Positions 15,301-21,401 of a DNA stretch of 26,334 bases are shown in pieces. The notes under the pieces were generated by a model. The model saw nothing but the letters and a program-made list of their open reading frames with translations. It was not told the origin of the DNA and ran no database searches. Numbering within the stretch: the first letter of the stretch is position 1; each line of letters opens with the position of its first letter. The stretch covers positions 1 through 26,334 of the forward strand of contig CAMDAL010000007.1 of assembly GCA_945888565.1 (NCBI GenBank), written 5' to 3'. Both the position numbers and the translations under genes were made by a program. The DNA comes from Devosia equisanguinis (GTDB lineage Bacteria; Pseudomonadota; Alphaproteobacteria; Rhizobiales; Devosiaceae).

Positions 15301-15829
15301 GCCGCGAATGCAGCCCGGAAATGCCCGCCGCCTCTTCGAGCAGCGCCCGGCGCTGCACCGGCTTGGCGGCAATCAGTTCGCCGATCTGGCCTTGCCGCAC
15401 GAGGGCAGGGGAGTGAGCGCCGGTCGAGGCGTCGGCGAACAGCAGTTGCACGTCGCGGGCGCGCACTTCCTTGCCGTTGACGCGGTAGACCGAGCCCTGC
15501 TCGCGCTCGATGCGGCGCGTAACTTCGAGCACGTCGGCGGTGTTGAGCGGCGCGGGGGCGGTGCGGTCGGAATTGTCGAGGACGAGGGTAACTTCGGCGG
15601 TGTTGCGGCCGGGCCGCGAGCCGGAGCCCGAGAAGATCACGTCATCCATGCCTGAGGCGCGCATCGCCTTGTACGAGCTTTCGCCCATCACCCAGCGCAG
15701 CGCTTCGACGAGATTGGATTTGCCGCAGCCATTCGGCCCGACCACACCGGAAAGACCCGGCTCGAGCCACAGCTCGGTCGAGTCGCAGAAGGATTTGAAG
15801 CCGGTGAGCTTGAGGCGCGTGAACTTCAT
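12368..15829 (-). CDS. smc: Chromosome segregation protein SMC
   Basis: A 1153-residue SMC ATPase that, with ScpA and ScpB, organises and segregates the chromosome. The N-terminal head has GFKSF and the Walker A GPNGCGKSN (residues 31-39). Two long Ala/Glu/Arg-rich coiled-coil arms flank a hinge at roughly residues 505-640. The C-terminal head has the LLSGGEQALTAMSL signature and the Walker B stretch ICVLDEVDAPLDD. I chose the ATG at 15829 over the adjacent GTG at 15832 because AAGGGG then sits at a better distance. It lies 24 bases after the stop of the DsbA-like gene and is probably cotranscribed with it. Its GC-rich coiled coils create very long antisense open frames, which are not genes. 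Confidence 0.96.
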   Translation of the reverse strand: MKFTRLKLTGFKSFCDSTELWLEPGLSGVVGPNGCGKSNLVEALRWVMGESSYKAMRASGMDDVIFSGSGSRPGRNTAEVTLVLDNSDRTAPAPLNTADVLEVTRRIEREQGSVYRVNGKEVRARDVQLLFADASTGAHSPALVRQGQIGELIAAKPVQRRALLEEAAGISGLHSRRHEAELRLRAAEANLERVDDIIGEVEQQLETLKRQARLAVRYRALSGDIRRAEATLFHIRWVAARFAEKDAEAAQAKLIRELAEAQHLELEAQKLVFLALQALQPLRDREGAAGAVLQRLTILAEQLDDEAKRAAARQRELAERLKQIEADAMRERQLVGEGDEALTAAADERARLETEAAGEAQAFGTARRAVEAVQAEVAKAEAEARVAGDALAQVRARRAAAERGVTEARGRVTRLEAQVADVVREAADVARKLAADATLSGKRAELEATQARASAAEARAVEAEAAAVAAQVAADAVRPELQQMEAALNRLEGEAQTLSRVLNHGGASKWPAVVDQLKVSPGYETALGAALGDDLEASSDAGAPIHWAGAVDGSGDPLLPAGVRPLSEVVSGSPLLTRRLRQIGLVEAADTARLVAELKPGQRLVSKAGGLWRWDGLVAAADAPTAAAERLAQRNRLADLEAEVGEARARRNARRADAAGLSAALETARAAERQMREAWRTAQREIGIAQGEVDRAQRAIGELAARQTALVDAKTRLDAALAEAVAGATEAARLLAEAGDESEAAALVAARQSALGTLRQQADQVRVQLASFEATARMRTARLGQIASDSAAWQRRRDGAASQLATLGARAAEIAEQIKTFDATPEQFAARRETLDGQIAEARAAHKETTDALSAAETRHRDADKAQRLAADALFGFRAEAARVEERIKGLVAQRHQIERQVIETLNIDASHTAQAAGIRPEHALPQEAQVEAQVDRLKAERERLGGVNLGAEKESEEVREKLDLMVTDRDDLIAAIAKLRGGIQALNKEGRARLSEAFEKVNGYFQELFTSLFGGGTAELQFVESDDPLEAGLEIIARPPGKKPTTMTLLSGGEQALTAMSLIFAVFLTNPAPICVLDEVDAPLDDANVERFCNLLDTMTERTETRFLVITHNPITMARVDRLFGVTMAERGVSQLVSVDLSTAEAAVRQAS

Positions 15830-15853
15830 CACGCGCCCCTTAGTGGAGTGCGC

Positions 15854-16513
15854 TTAGGCGAGCAGCGGGTCGATCTCGGCCTTGAGGGAGTCAAACGTCA
15901 CCCCGCCATTCAGCATCTTGCCGTTGACATAGAAGGTCGGCGTGCCCTGGAGCTGGAACTCGCGGGTTGCCTGGTCGCGCATCGTTTCCAGCCCAGAGAA
16001 CAGGGCCTGATTCGTCAAGGCAGCGTCATAGGTTTCCTTGGTGAAACCGAGCTGCTGGGCGATTGCAAACATCGCGTCGGCGGGCGTCGGCGACGTGACC
16101 CAGTCGTTCTGGGTGCGGAAATAGGTATCGACGACCTCGTGGTACTTCTCCGCGCCGGCCGCCTCGGCCAGCATGAACACCACCGCGTCGAGCACGTTGC
16201 GGACGAACGGGCGCGGGATGAACTGGATCTTGTTGGTGTCGATGTATTCGGCCTTGAGCTGCGGGTAGACCGTCTCGTGGAAGGTCTTGCAGTGCGGGCA
16301 GGTGGGCGACAGGTATTCGATCACCGTCACCTTGGCGTCCTTGTTGCCCACCACATGGTCGGCAACGCCGCCGGCCGGGGCCAGCAGCTTGGCGGCATCG
16401 AACTGCTGCGCCAGCGCAGCGGTCGATCCGAAGATGAAGGACACGCCCGTGCCAGCCGCCGCGGCGACGACGGCAGCGCCCGTCCCGATGAGGATGTTAC
16501 GACGATTGGCCAC
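15854..16513 (-). CDS. DsbA-family periplasmic thiol oxidoreductase
   Basis: A 219-residue thioredoxin-fold protein. The N-terminus has a twin-arginine-like NRRNIL followed by a hydrophobic Ala/Gly-rich segment and ALA, so it is probably exported; whether by Tat or Sec is not decided. The active site is CPHC (Cys72-Cys75), and the cis-proline loop is GTPTFYVNG near the C-terminus. This is the DSBA-like thioredoxin group (Thioredoxin_4) that often sits beside smc in Rhizobiales. The start is GTG with GGAG 6 bases upstream. It probably shares a transcript with smc. Confidence 0.9.
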   Translation of the reverse strand: MANRRNILIGTGAAVVAAAAGTGVSFIFGSTAALAQQFDAAKLLAPAGGVADHVVGNKDAKVTVIEYLSPTCPHCKTFHETVYPQLKAEYIDTNKIQFIPRPFVRNVLDAVVFMLAEAAGAEKYHEVVDTYFRTQNDWVTSPTPADAMFAIAQQLGFTKETYDAALTNQALFSGLETMRDQATREFQLQGTPTFYVNGKMLNGGVTFDSLKAEIDPLLA

Positions 16514-16538
16514 GATATTCTCCGTTTTTGGTTAGCCG

Positions 16539-16568
16539 CCTATATCGTGCCGAACTTAGTGGCGGCAA
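16539..16568 (-). promoter_or_regulatory. Candidate promoter for the dsbA-like gene and smc
   Basis: On the minus strand TTGCCG (16563-16568) and TATAGG (16539-16544) are 18 bases apart, each matching four of six consensus positions. The pair lies about 25-55 bases upstream of the GTG start at 16513. This is the best candidate in the upstream 100 bases but is not strong. Confidence 0.35.
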
Positions 16569-16636
16569 GTTGTACCCGCGATGAACGGGCGTCACAGGCG
16601 TTGAACAGTTCGCGACTTCGAGCCGGCCCGCAGGGC

Positions 16637-16662
16637 AAAATCGCTCCAGTGGAGCGATTTTT
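16637..16662. terminator. Symmetrical AT-flanked hairpin, likely bidirectional terminator
   Basis: AAAATCGCTCC and GGAGCGATTTT are perfect 11-bp arms around a 3-base AGT loop, with A-runs on the left and T-runs on the right, so either strand yields a stem with a T-tract. On the minus strand it could end transcription from the DUF721 gene (stop at 16975). The rest of 16514-16770 holds the candidate dsbA promoter and no gene I can support. Confidence 0.6.
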
Positions 16663-16768
16663 GGCGAGAAGGCCATGAAGCTACGCTCGAATGGCAACGG
16701 CAACGGCAGCGGACGGCCCTTCCCGTTATTCGGCGGGGCAATTGCTTCGCGCGACATTAGCCACTGAT

Positions 16769-16943
16769 CACCTCCCGCCCTTGCGGGGGAGGTAGCGTCG
16801 CTAGGAGCGACAGCGACGTAGCAGAGCTAGGAGGGGGGGTGTGACCGAGGCTGGTCAACGACCTCGGTGGTACCCCCTCCCTACCTGTCGCTAGGGCGCT
16901 GATGCGCCCAAGCTTCGGTACCCTCCCCGCAAGGGGGAGGGTG
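16769..16943. repeat. Long imperfect palindromic intergenic element
   Basis: About 175 bp with hairpins nested at each end and in the middle. The left end folds on CCTCCC...GGGGGAGG (about 16771-16792). The centre has ACCGAGG (16844-16850) pairing with CCTCGGT (16862-16868). The right end folds on CCCTCCCC-GCAA-GGGGGAGGG (about 16921-16941). Left and right ends are also inverted copies of each other. It lies in the 461-bp gene-free stretch between the DsbA-like gene and the DUF721 gene. A 63-codon open frame across it is a by-product of the repeat. No transposase or target duplication is seen, so it may be a MITE-like or REP-like unit. Confidence 0.65.
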
Positions 16944-16974
16944 GCCATCGGGCTGACCCGAGCCTTTGAGTTTG

Positions 16975-17481
16975 CTAGCTCTTTTTCTTCCGCGCCATCG
17001 CCAACCCCAGCTCCCGCAGCGCATCGCGAACCCCTGCATCCTCCACCTTGTCCACGGTCTCTGCGACCATGGCGCGGGTGATCTCGGGCACGGCGGGCGC
17101 AGTCTCCGCCGGCGCGCTCTCCACCTCGAACGGCGCCGCGCTCATCCGCACCGAGCCGACGAGAAAATACCCGAAATACCGGTTAACCGCGGCCGCCACC
17201 CGCTCGCCCTCATGCGCCAGCGCCAGGGCGTGGCCGGGGTGGCAGCGCAGGTACAGCACCGCGCCCTCGGCCCCCTTTTCGCCACGCGGCCAGCTGAGCT
17301 TGTCGGGCTTCGCCATCACGTCGTAGGGGGCAGGGGCCATCACCTGCCAGTGGGCCACGAGGTCCCGGCTGGCGAAGCCGCGCCGCTTCAGCGCCGGATC
17401 GAGCGCCTTGCCCAAGGCTTCGGTCAGCCCCACCGCCCGGTTGAGCCGCCGGGGCTCTCTCGTTTCCTTCTTGGTCGCCAC
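16975..17481 (-). CDS. DUF721 / DciA-like protein
   Basis: A 168-residue protein of the DUF721 family. Recognisable parts are GLTEALGKALDPALKRRGFASRDLVAHWQVM and, after a beta-rich middle, VNRYFGYFLVGSVRM. The C-terminus has a short helical repeat and ends in basic RKKKS. DciA is the ancestral loader of the replicative helicase DnaB; many DUF721 proteins share its N-terminal domain, so helicase loading is a family-based inference. I chose the GTG at 17481 because GGAGAAG lies 9 bases upstream; a TTG at 17490 is the alternative. It is divergent from mutY with 63 bp between starts. Confidence 0.75.
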   Translation of the reverse strand: MATKKETREPRRLNRAVGLTEALGKALDPALKRRGFASRDLVAHWQVMAPAPYDVMAKPDKLSWPRGEKGAEGAVLYLRCHPGHALALAHEGERVAAAVNRYFGYFLVGSVRMSAAPFEVESAPAETAPAVPEITRAMVAETVDKVEDAGVRDALRELGLAMARKKKS

Positions 17482-17531
17482 TGGTAACAACTTCTCCGCC
17501 CCGCTTGCGCGGGTTCGCGCCGCAGGCCATC

Positions 17532-17545
17532 TGATCGGCCGATCA
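17532..17545. promoter_or_regulatory. 14-bp perfect palindrome at the mutY start
   Basis: TGATCGGCCGATCA is a perfect palindrome whose last base is the A of the mutY start codon. It lies in the 63-bp divergent gap shared with the DUF721 gene. It could be an operator or a small hairpin blocking the mutY start; a chance palindrome in GC-rich DNA is also possible. Confidence 0.3.
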
Positions 17546-18603
17546 TGTCAAACCCGAACGCAAATCTGAAGCCGCTGGATGCAGACGCGGTGCTGCGCTT
17601 TTACGACCGCCACGCGCGCGCCCTGCCTTGGCGCACCGCGCCGGCCGACCGGGCACGCGGCATGCAGCCCGATCCCTACCGCGTCTGGCTCAGCGAAGTC
17701 ATGCTGCAGCAGACCACCGTCGCCGCCGTCGGCCGCTACTATGCCCGCTTCACCGCGCTCTGGCCCACTGTCGCCGACCTCGCCGCCTCGCCGCTCGAAG
17801 CGGTGCTCGTCGAATGGGCCGGCCTCGGCTACTACGCCCGGGCCCGCAATCTTCATGCCTGCGCGGTGGCGGTTGTTGAGCGCTTCGGCGGCGCCTTCCC
17901 AACCACGTCAGCGGAGTTGCTGACCCTGCCCGGCATCGGCGCCTACACCGCCGCCGCCATCTCGGCCATCACCGCCGACGAGCGCATCGCCGTCGTCGAC
18001 GGCAATGTCGACCGCGTGCTCGCCCGCTACCTCGCCCTCGACGTGCCGGTGCGCGACGAAAAGGACCTGATCCGCGCTACCGTTCAGGCGGCCGTTCCGG
18101 TCCGCGCCGGAGACTTCGCCCAGGCCCTGATGGACCTCGGCGCCACCATCTGCGCCCCCCGGCAGGCCAGTTGCATGCTCTGCCCGCTCCAATCGGGTTG
18201 CGCCGGCGCGCGGCTCAATCCGCTGCACTATCCAGTAAAGCCCGAAAAAGCAGAGCGCCCGACCCGCTACGGCCACGCCTTCGTCATGCGCGACGCGGAC
18301 GGCGACGTGTACCTGCAGACGCGCGCCGAGAAGGGCTTGCTCGCGAAGATGACGGAGACCCCGGGTTCGGCGTGGACCTCGGCATCGGAGCCCGTCGCCC
18401 ACCCGGTGTCGGCCGAATGGCGGCATGCGGGACAAGTCGTCCACATCTTCACCCACTTCCGGCTGGAGCTCGATGTGTGGACGGCGGTGGTGCCCGACAC
18501 CGCGCTGCTGACCGAGGGCTGGTGGACCGACCCGAGCCGGCTCGACGCCGAGGCGCTGCCGAGCCTGTTCCTCAAGGTGCTGGCAGTGGCGGGGGTGGAG
18601 TAG
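17545..18603 (+). CDS. mutY: A/G-specific adenine DNA glycosylase MutY
   Basis: A 352-residue base-excision repair glycosylase that removes adenine mispaired with 8-oxoguanine. The catalytic Glu51 is in SEVMLQQTTV. The helix-hairpin-helix is LLTLPGIGAYTAAAISA, followed by the catalytic Asp in VVDGNVDRVLAR. The iron-sulfur cluster loop is C-X6-C-X2-C-X5-C (CAPRQASCMLCPLQSGC). The C-terminal third (about 235-350) is the NUDIX-like domain that reads 8-oxoG, with HIFTHFRLELDVW typical of its end. Length is normal. No strong ribosome-binding site precedes the ATG. A 21-bp inverted repeat lies just after the stop. Confidence 0.96.
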   Translation: MSNPNANLKPLDADAVLRFYDRHARALPWRTAPADRARGMQPDPYRVWLSEVMLQQTTVAAVGRYYARFTALWPTVADLAASPLEAVLVEWAGLGYYARARNLHACAVAVVERFGGAFPTTSAELLTLPGIGAYTAAAISAITADERIAVVDGNVDRVLARYLALDVPVRDEKDLIRATVQAAVPVRAGDFAQALMDLGATICAPRQASCMLCPLQSGCAGARLNPLHYPVKPEKAERPTRYGHAFVMRDADGDVYLQTRAEKGLLAKMTETPGSAWTSASEPVAHPVSAEWRHAGQVVHIFTHFRLELDVWTAVVPDTALLTEGWWTDPSRLDAEALPSLFLKVLAVAGVE

Positions 18604-18615
18604 GGCTGGCGGTAT

Positions 18616-18683
18616 CCCTGCGAACGCAGGGACCCACCTCACCACCTTCGCGGATTTCCAGTTGGGTCCCTGCGTTCGCAGGG
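18616..18683. repeat. 21-bp inverted repeat between mutY and ccrM
   Basis: Positions 18616-18636 and 18663-18683 are perfect reverse complements of 21 bp around a 26-base spacer. Each arm contains CCCTGCG-AA-CGCAGGG, itself a near-palindrome, so the element can form either one long hairpin or two small ones. It lies 13 bases after the mutY stop and may work as a terminator, although no T-tract follows. The arms look like a mobile palindromic repeat seen in pairs in GC-rich alphaproteobacteria (from memory). Confidence 0.75.
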
Positions 18684-18734
18684 CTGAAACGTTGGGGTTG
18701 CGACAGACCAGTGACCTGAACCGACCCCACAAAT

Positions 18735-18767
18735 GAAAACCGCCGGCACCTTGCGGGTACCGGCGGT
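18735..18767 (-). terminator. Intrinsic terminator of ccrM
   Basis: ACCGCCGG (18739-18746) pairs with CCGGCGGT (18760-18767), and a further ACC/GGT pairing inside closes a 5-base loop. On the minus strand the stem is followed by TTTTCAT, giving a Rho-independent terminator 27 bases after the ccrM stop. Confidence 0.75.
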
Positions 18768-18794
18768 AGATGCAGCCTGTGATTGGAGGTCAGG

Positions 18795-19928
18795 TCAGGC
18801 TGGAATCCGGTCCATCTGGGCGCGCACCTGGGCGCGGAAGATGTCGATGGGGGCGAGTTTGCCGGCGTCCCTGGCGTGCCAGAAGGTCCAGCCGTTGCAG
18901 GCCTCGGCGCCCTGCACCAGTGCGCCGACGCGGTGGATGGAGCCCATGTGCTCGCCCGAAACCAGCGAGCCGTCGGCCCGTACCAGCGCACTGAAGCGCT
19001 GCCGGTCGTCGGTGAGTTCGGTGCCGGGGGTGATGAGCCCCATCTCGACCAGCGAGCCGAAGGCGACCCGCGGCGCGGCACGCCTGGTGACGGCGGTCTC
19101 GACGGTCTGGGCGCTTAGCGGACGGATCGCTGCGATGCGCTTCAGCGCGCCCGCGATATACGTGTCCTCGCGCTCGATACCGATGAAGTGCCGGCCGAGC
19201 TTCTTGGCCACGGCGCCGGTGGTGCCAGTGCCGAAGAATGGGTCGAGCACCACGTCGCCGGGCTTTGTCGTCGCCGAGATGACGCGGTAGAGCAGGGCCT
19301 CGGGCTTTTGCGTCGGGTGCAGCTTCTCGTCGTCGTCGCCCTTCAGGCGCTCGCCGCCGCTGCAGATCGGGAACAGCCAGTCCGAGCGCATCTGCACGTC
19401 GTCGTTGGCAAGCTTCAACTGCTCGTAGTTGAAGGTCGGGCGGCTGGCGCGCGATTTCGACGCCCAGATCAGCGTCTCGTGCGCATTGGTGAACCGGGTG
19501 CCGCGGAAGTTCGGCATCGGGTTGGCCTTGCGCCAGATCACGTCATTCAGCATCCAGAACTCAAGGTCCTGCAGTGCCGCGCCGACGCGGAAGATGTTGT
19601 GATACGAGCCGATCACCCAGATGGCGCCATCCGTCTTCAGGATGCGGCGGGCCGCGGCGAGCCAGGCGCGGGTGAAGCGGTCGTAGTGGGCAAAGCTGTC
19701 GAACTTGTCCCAGTCGTCGTCGACGGCGTCGACCTTGCTCTGGTCGGGCCGGGTGAGGCCCTGCTCGAGCTGCAGGTTGTAAGGCGGGTCGGCGAAAATC
19801 AGATCCACCGACCCGGCCGGAAGTGCATTCATGTGGTCGATGCAATCGCCCACAAGGATGGTGTCGATGGGGAGCGAACGGCTCCCCTCCGCATTGGCCG
19901 ATTGGGCCATACGCGCGGTACGCAACAT
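18795..19928 (-). CDS. ccrM: Cell-cycle DNA adenine methyltransferase CcrM (GANTC)
   Basis: A 377-residue beta-class adenine-N6 methyltransferase. The catalytic DPPY is at residues 47-50 (FADPPYNLQLEQ), and the SAM-binding FGTGTTGAVA and GIEREDTYI follow late in the catalytic domain. The stretches DGAIWVIGSYHNIFRVG, NPMPNFRGTRFTNAHETLIWAS and HPTQKPEALLYRV closely match Caulobacter CcrM. The C-terminal 80-100 residues (GSIHRVGALVQGAEACNGWTFWH...) are the extra domain characteristic of CcrM, needed for DNA binding. The family methylates GANTC and helps time the cell cycle in alphaproteobacteria. An internal ATG at 19910 is an alternative start. A full CtrA-type site lies 51-66 bases upstream. 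rnhB is 122 bp upstream on the same strand. Confidence 0.96.
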   Translation of the reverse strand: MLRTARMAQSANAEGSRSLPIDTILVGDCIDHMNALPAGSVDLIFADPPYNLQLEQGLTRPDQSKVDAVDDDWDKFDSFAHYDRFTRAWLAAARRILKTDGAIWVIGSYHNIFRVGAALQDLEFWMLNDVIWRKANPMPNFRGTRFTNAHETLIWASKSRASRPTFNYEQLKLANDDVQMRSDWLFPICSGGERLKGDDDEKLHPTQKPEALLYRVISATTKPGDVVLDPFFGTGTTGAVAKKLGRHFIGIEREDTYIAGALKRIAAIRPLSAQTVETAVTRRAAPRVAFGSLVEMGLITPGTELTDDRQRFSALVRADGSLVSGEHMGSIHRVGALVQGAEACNGWTFWHARDAGKLAPIDIFRAQVRAQMDRIPA

Positions 19929-19978
19929 GTACTCGAACCCTGACGCAGAACTAACACGTCCGGTTGTAAGCCGTTAGG

Positions 19979-19994
19979 GTTAAACGGGATTTAA
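19979..19994 (-). promoter_or_regulatory. CtrA-type binding site upstream of ccrM
   Basis: On the minus strand the sequence reads TTAAATCCCGTTTAAC, a perfect match to the CtrA consensus TTAA-N7-TTAAC, placed 51-66 bases before the ccrM ATG and outside rnhB. CtrA is known to activate ccrM late in the cell cycle in Caulobacter and related bacteria. A further TTAAC half-site lies at 20015-20019. I found no GANTC in 19929-20050, so the methylation feedback described for the Caulobacter ccrM leader is not obvious here. Confidence 0.8.
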
Positions 19995-20050
19995 GCGGCA
20001 GGGTTAGCGGGGTGTTAACGCCAAGATGAACGACCCGTCCTGGTTTGAGT

Positions 20051-20710
20051 TTACGCCGCTTCCGACTTCACCCGCACCGCCGCAGCGCAGGGGGCGAAGT
20101 CCATGCGGTGATGCCGCCCCGGCCCATGCTCGGTTAGTGCCCTGAGGTGCACCGGCGCCGAATAGCCCTTGTGGCTGGCGAAGCCGAAATGCGGCTCCTC
20201 GCAGTGCATGATCTGGCACATGCGGTCGCGCGTCACCTTCGCAACGATCGAGGCCGCGGCGATCGAGACCGACCGCGCGTCGCCGCCGACCACCAGCTCC
20301 GTCGGCCACAGCATGTCCTTCGGCCGGGTGTTGCCGTCGACCAGCACGTAGTCGACCTTCACCGGCAGGTTCAGCACTGCCTGTCGCATCGCCCACATCG
20401 ATGCCCAGAGGATGTTGAGCTTTTCGATGATGCTCGGCGGCGCCACCGCCACCGACACGGCTACCGCCGAGGCCATGATCTTTTCGTAGAGCTCCTCGCG
20501 CGCCTCGGCGCTGAGCTGCTTGGAATCGTTCAGCCCGGCCGGAACCTTGCGATGGTTCAGCACCACCGCCGACACCACCACCGGCCCGGCCAATGGTCCC
20601 CGGCCCACTTCATCGACCCCGGCGACAAGTGTCGCGCCGCCACGGATGGCGCGGCGCTCGAGCTTGAGGTCGGGAGTGGTTGGGACGATGTGGGGCGAAT
20701 CGGCACGCAT
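20051..20710 (-). CDS. rnhB: Ribonuclease HII
   Basis: A 219-residue type 2 RNase H, which cuts RNA in RNA-DNA hybrids and single ribonucleotides in DNA. The metal-binding Asp33 and Glu34 lie in VAGVDEVGRGPLAGPVV; further active-site Asp residues are in VDYVLVDGN and GDARSVSIAAASIVAKVTRD. HKGYSAPVHLRAL and the C-terminal HRMDFAP are typical. I chose MRADSPHIVP at 20710; an in-frame ATG at 20761 would add 17 residues, and neither has a clear ribosome-binding site. Adjacent to ccrM on the same strand, but the CtrA-type site suggests ccrM also has its own promoter. Confidence 0.93.
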   Translation of the reverse strand: MRADSPHIVPTTPDLKLERRAIRGGATLVAGVDEVGRGPLAGPVVVSAVVLNHRKVPAGLNDSKQLSAEAREELYEKIMASAVAVSVAVAPPSIIEKLNILWASMWAMRQAVLNLPVKVDYVLVDGNTRPKDMLWPTELVVGGDARSVSIAAASIVAKVTRDRMCQIMHCEEPHFGFASHKGYSAPVHLRALTEHGPGRHHRMDFAPCAAAVRVKSEAA

Positions 20711-20838
20711 AGGCCAAGCATCGCCAACCCGCGCCGCGAGGCAAGCGGCTTGGCCGTTCATGAGGCGTTCAGCCGAACAAAGTCAGTTGATGCCACGGTT
20801 TCGTGGTGACACTCTGGCGCCGCCATCTGGAGGGCTCC

Positions 20839-21396
20839 ATGACCGGTCTGATCATTCTTGCCATTATCGTGGCCGTCATCGGCTATGCGATCTTTCTCTA
20901 CAACGACCTGGTGTCGAAGCGGCAGCTGAAGGAAGAGGGCTGGTCGGGCATCGATGTGCAGCTGAAGCGCCGCACCGACCTGATCCCCAACCTCATGGAA
21001 ACCGTCAAAGGCTACATGGGCCACGAGCGCGAGACGCTCGAGGCGGTGGTGCAGGCCCGCGCGGCCGCCACCAGCGGCGCCAACGGCACCCCGGCCGAGC
21101 GCTCGGCGCTCGAGGGGGCATTGTCGGGTGCGCTGGGCAAGCTGCTTGCAATCGCCGAGGCCTATCCCGACCTCAAGGCGAACACGACCTTCCTCGAATT
21201 CCAGTCGGCGCTGCAGACCGTCGAAGACGAAATCCAGCTCGCCCGCCGCTACTACAACGGCGCGGTGCGCAACCTGAACACCTCGGTCGAGAGCTTCCCG
21301 CAGAACGTCATCGCCAACACCTTCAAGTTCGAAAAGGACGAGTATTTCGAGCTGGAGAACGAGGCTGATCGCGCCGTGCCGTCGGTGAAGTTCTAG
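20839..21396 (+). CDS. LemA family protein
   Basis: A 185-residue LemA protein. It has one N-terminal membrane helix (LIILAIIVAVIGYAIFLYND), then a helical domain with the signatures KRRTDLIPNLMETVKGYM, LLAIAEAYPDLKANTTFLEFQ and ARRYYNGAVRNLNTSVESFP. The helix should anchor a helical domain at the membrane; the biochemical role of LemA proteins is not settled. I chose the ATG at 20839 because GGAGG lies 5-6 bases upstream; an in-frame start at 20803 lacks this. The DUF2207 gene follows within a few bases, a common pairing that suggests the two proteins act together. Confidence 0.92.
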   Translation: MTGLIILAIIVAVIGYAIFLYNDLVSKRQLKEEGWSGIDVQLKRRTDLIPNLMETVKGYMGHERETLEAVVQARAAATSGANGTPAERSALEGALSGALGKLLAIAEAYPDLKANTTFLEFQSALQTVEDEIQLARRYYNGAVRNLNTSVESFPQNVIANTFKFEKDEYFELENEADRAVPSVKF

Positions 21397-21401
21397 AGTT
21401 C

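Noticed and set aside
13574..15655. 693-codon open frame antisense to smc
   Set aside because: It mirrors the third-codon GC bias of the real SMC coiled-coil frame, has Arg/Pro/Leu-rich composition and no recognisable domain.
16497..16948. Two small leftward frames (86 and 63 codons) in the gene-free region
   Set aside because: One overlaps the terminator-like hairpin and the dsbA leader; the other is generated by the palindromic element. Neither has a ribosome-binding site or known domain.
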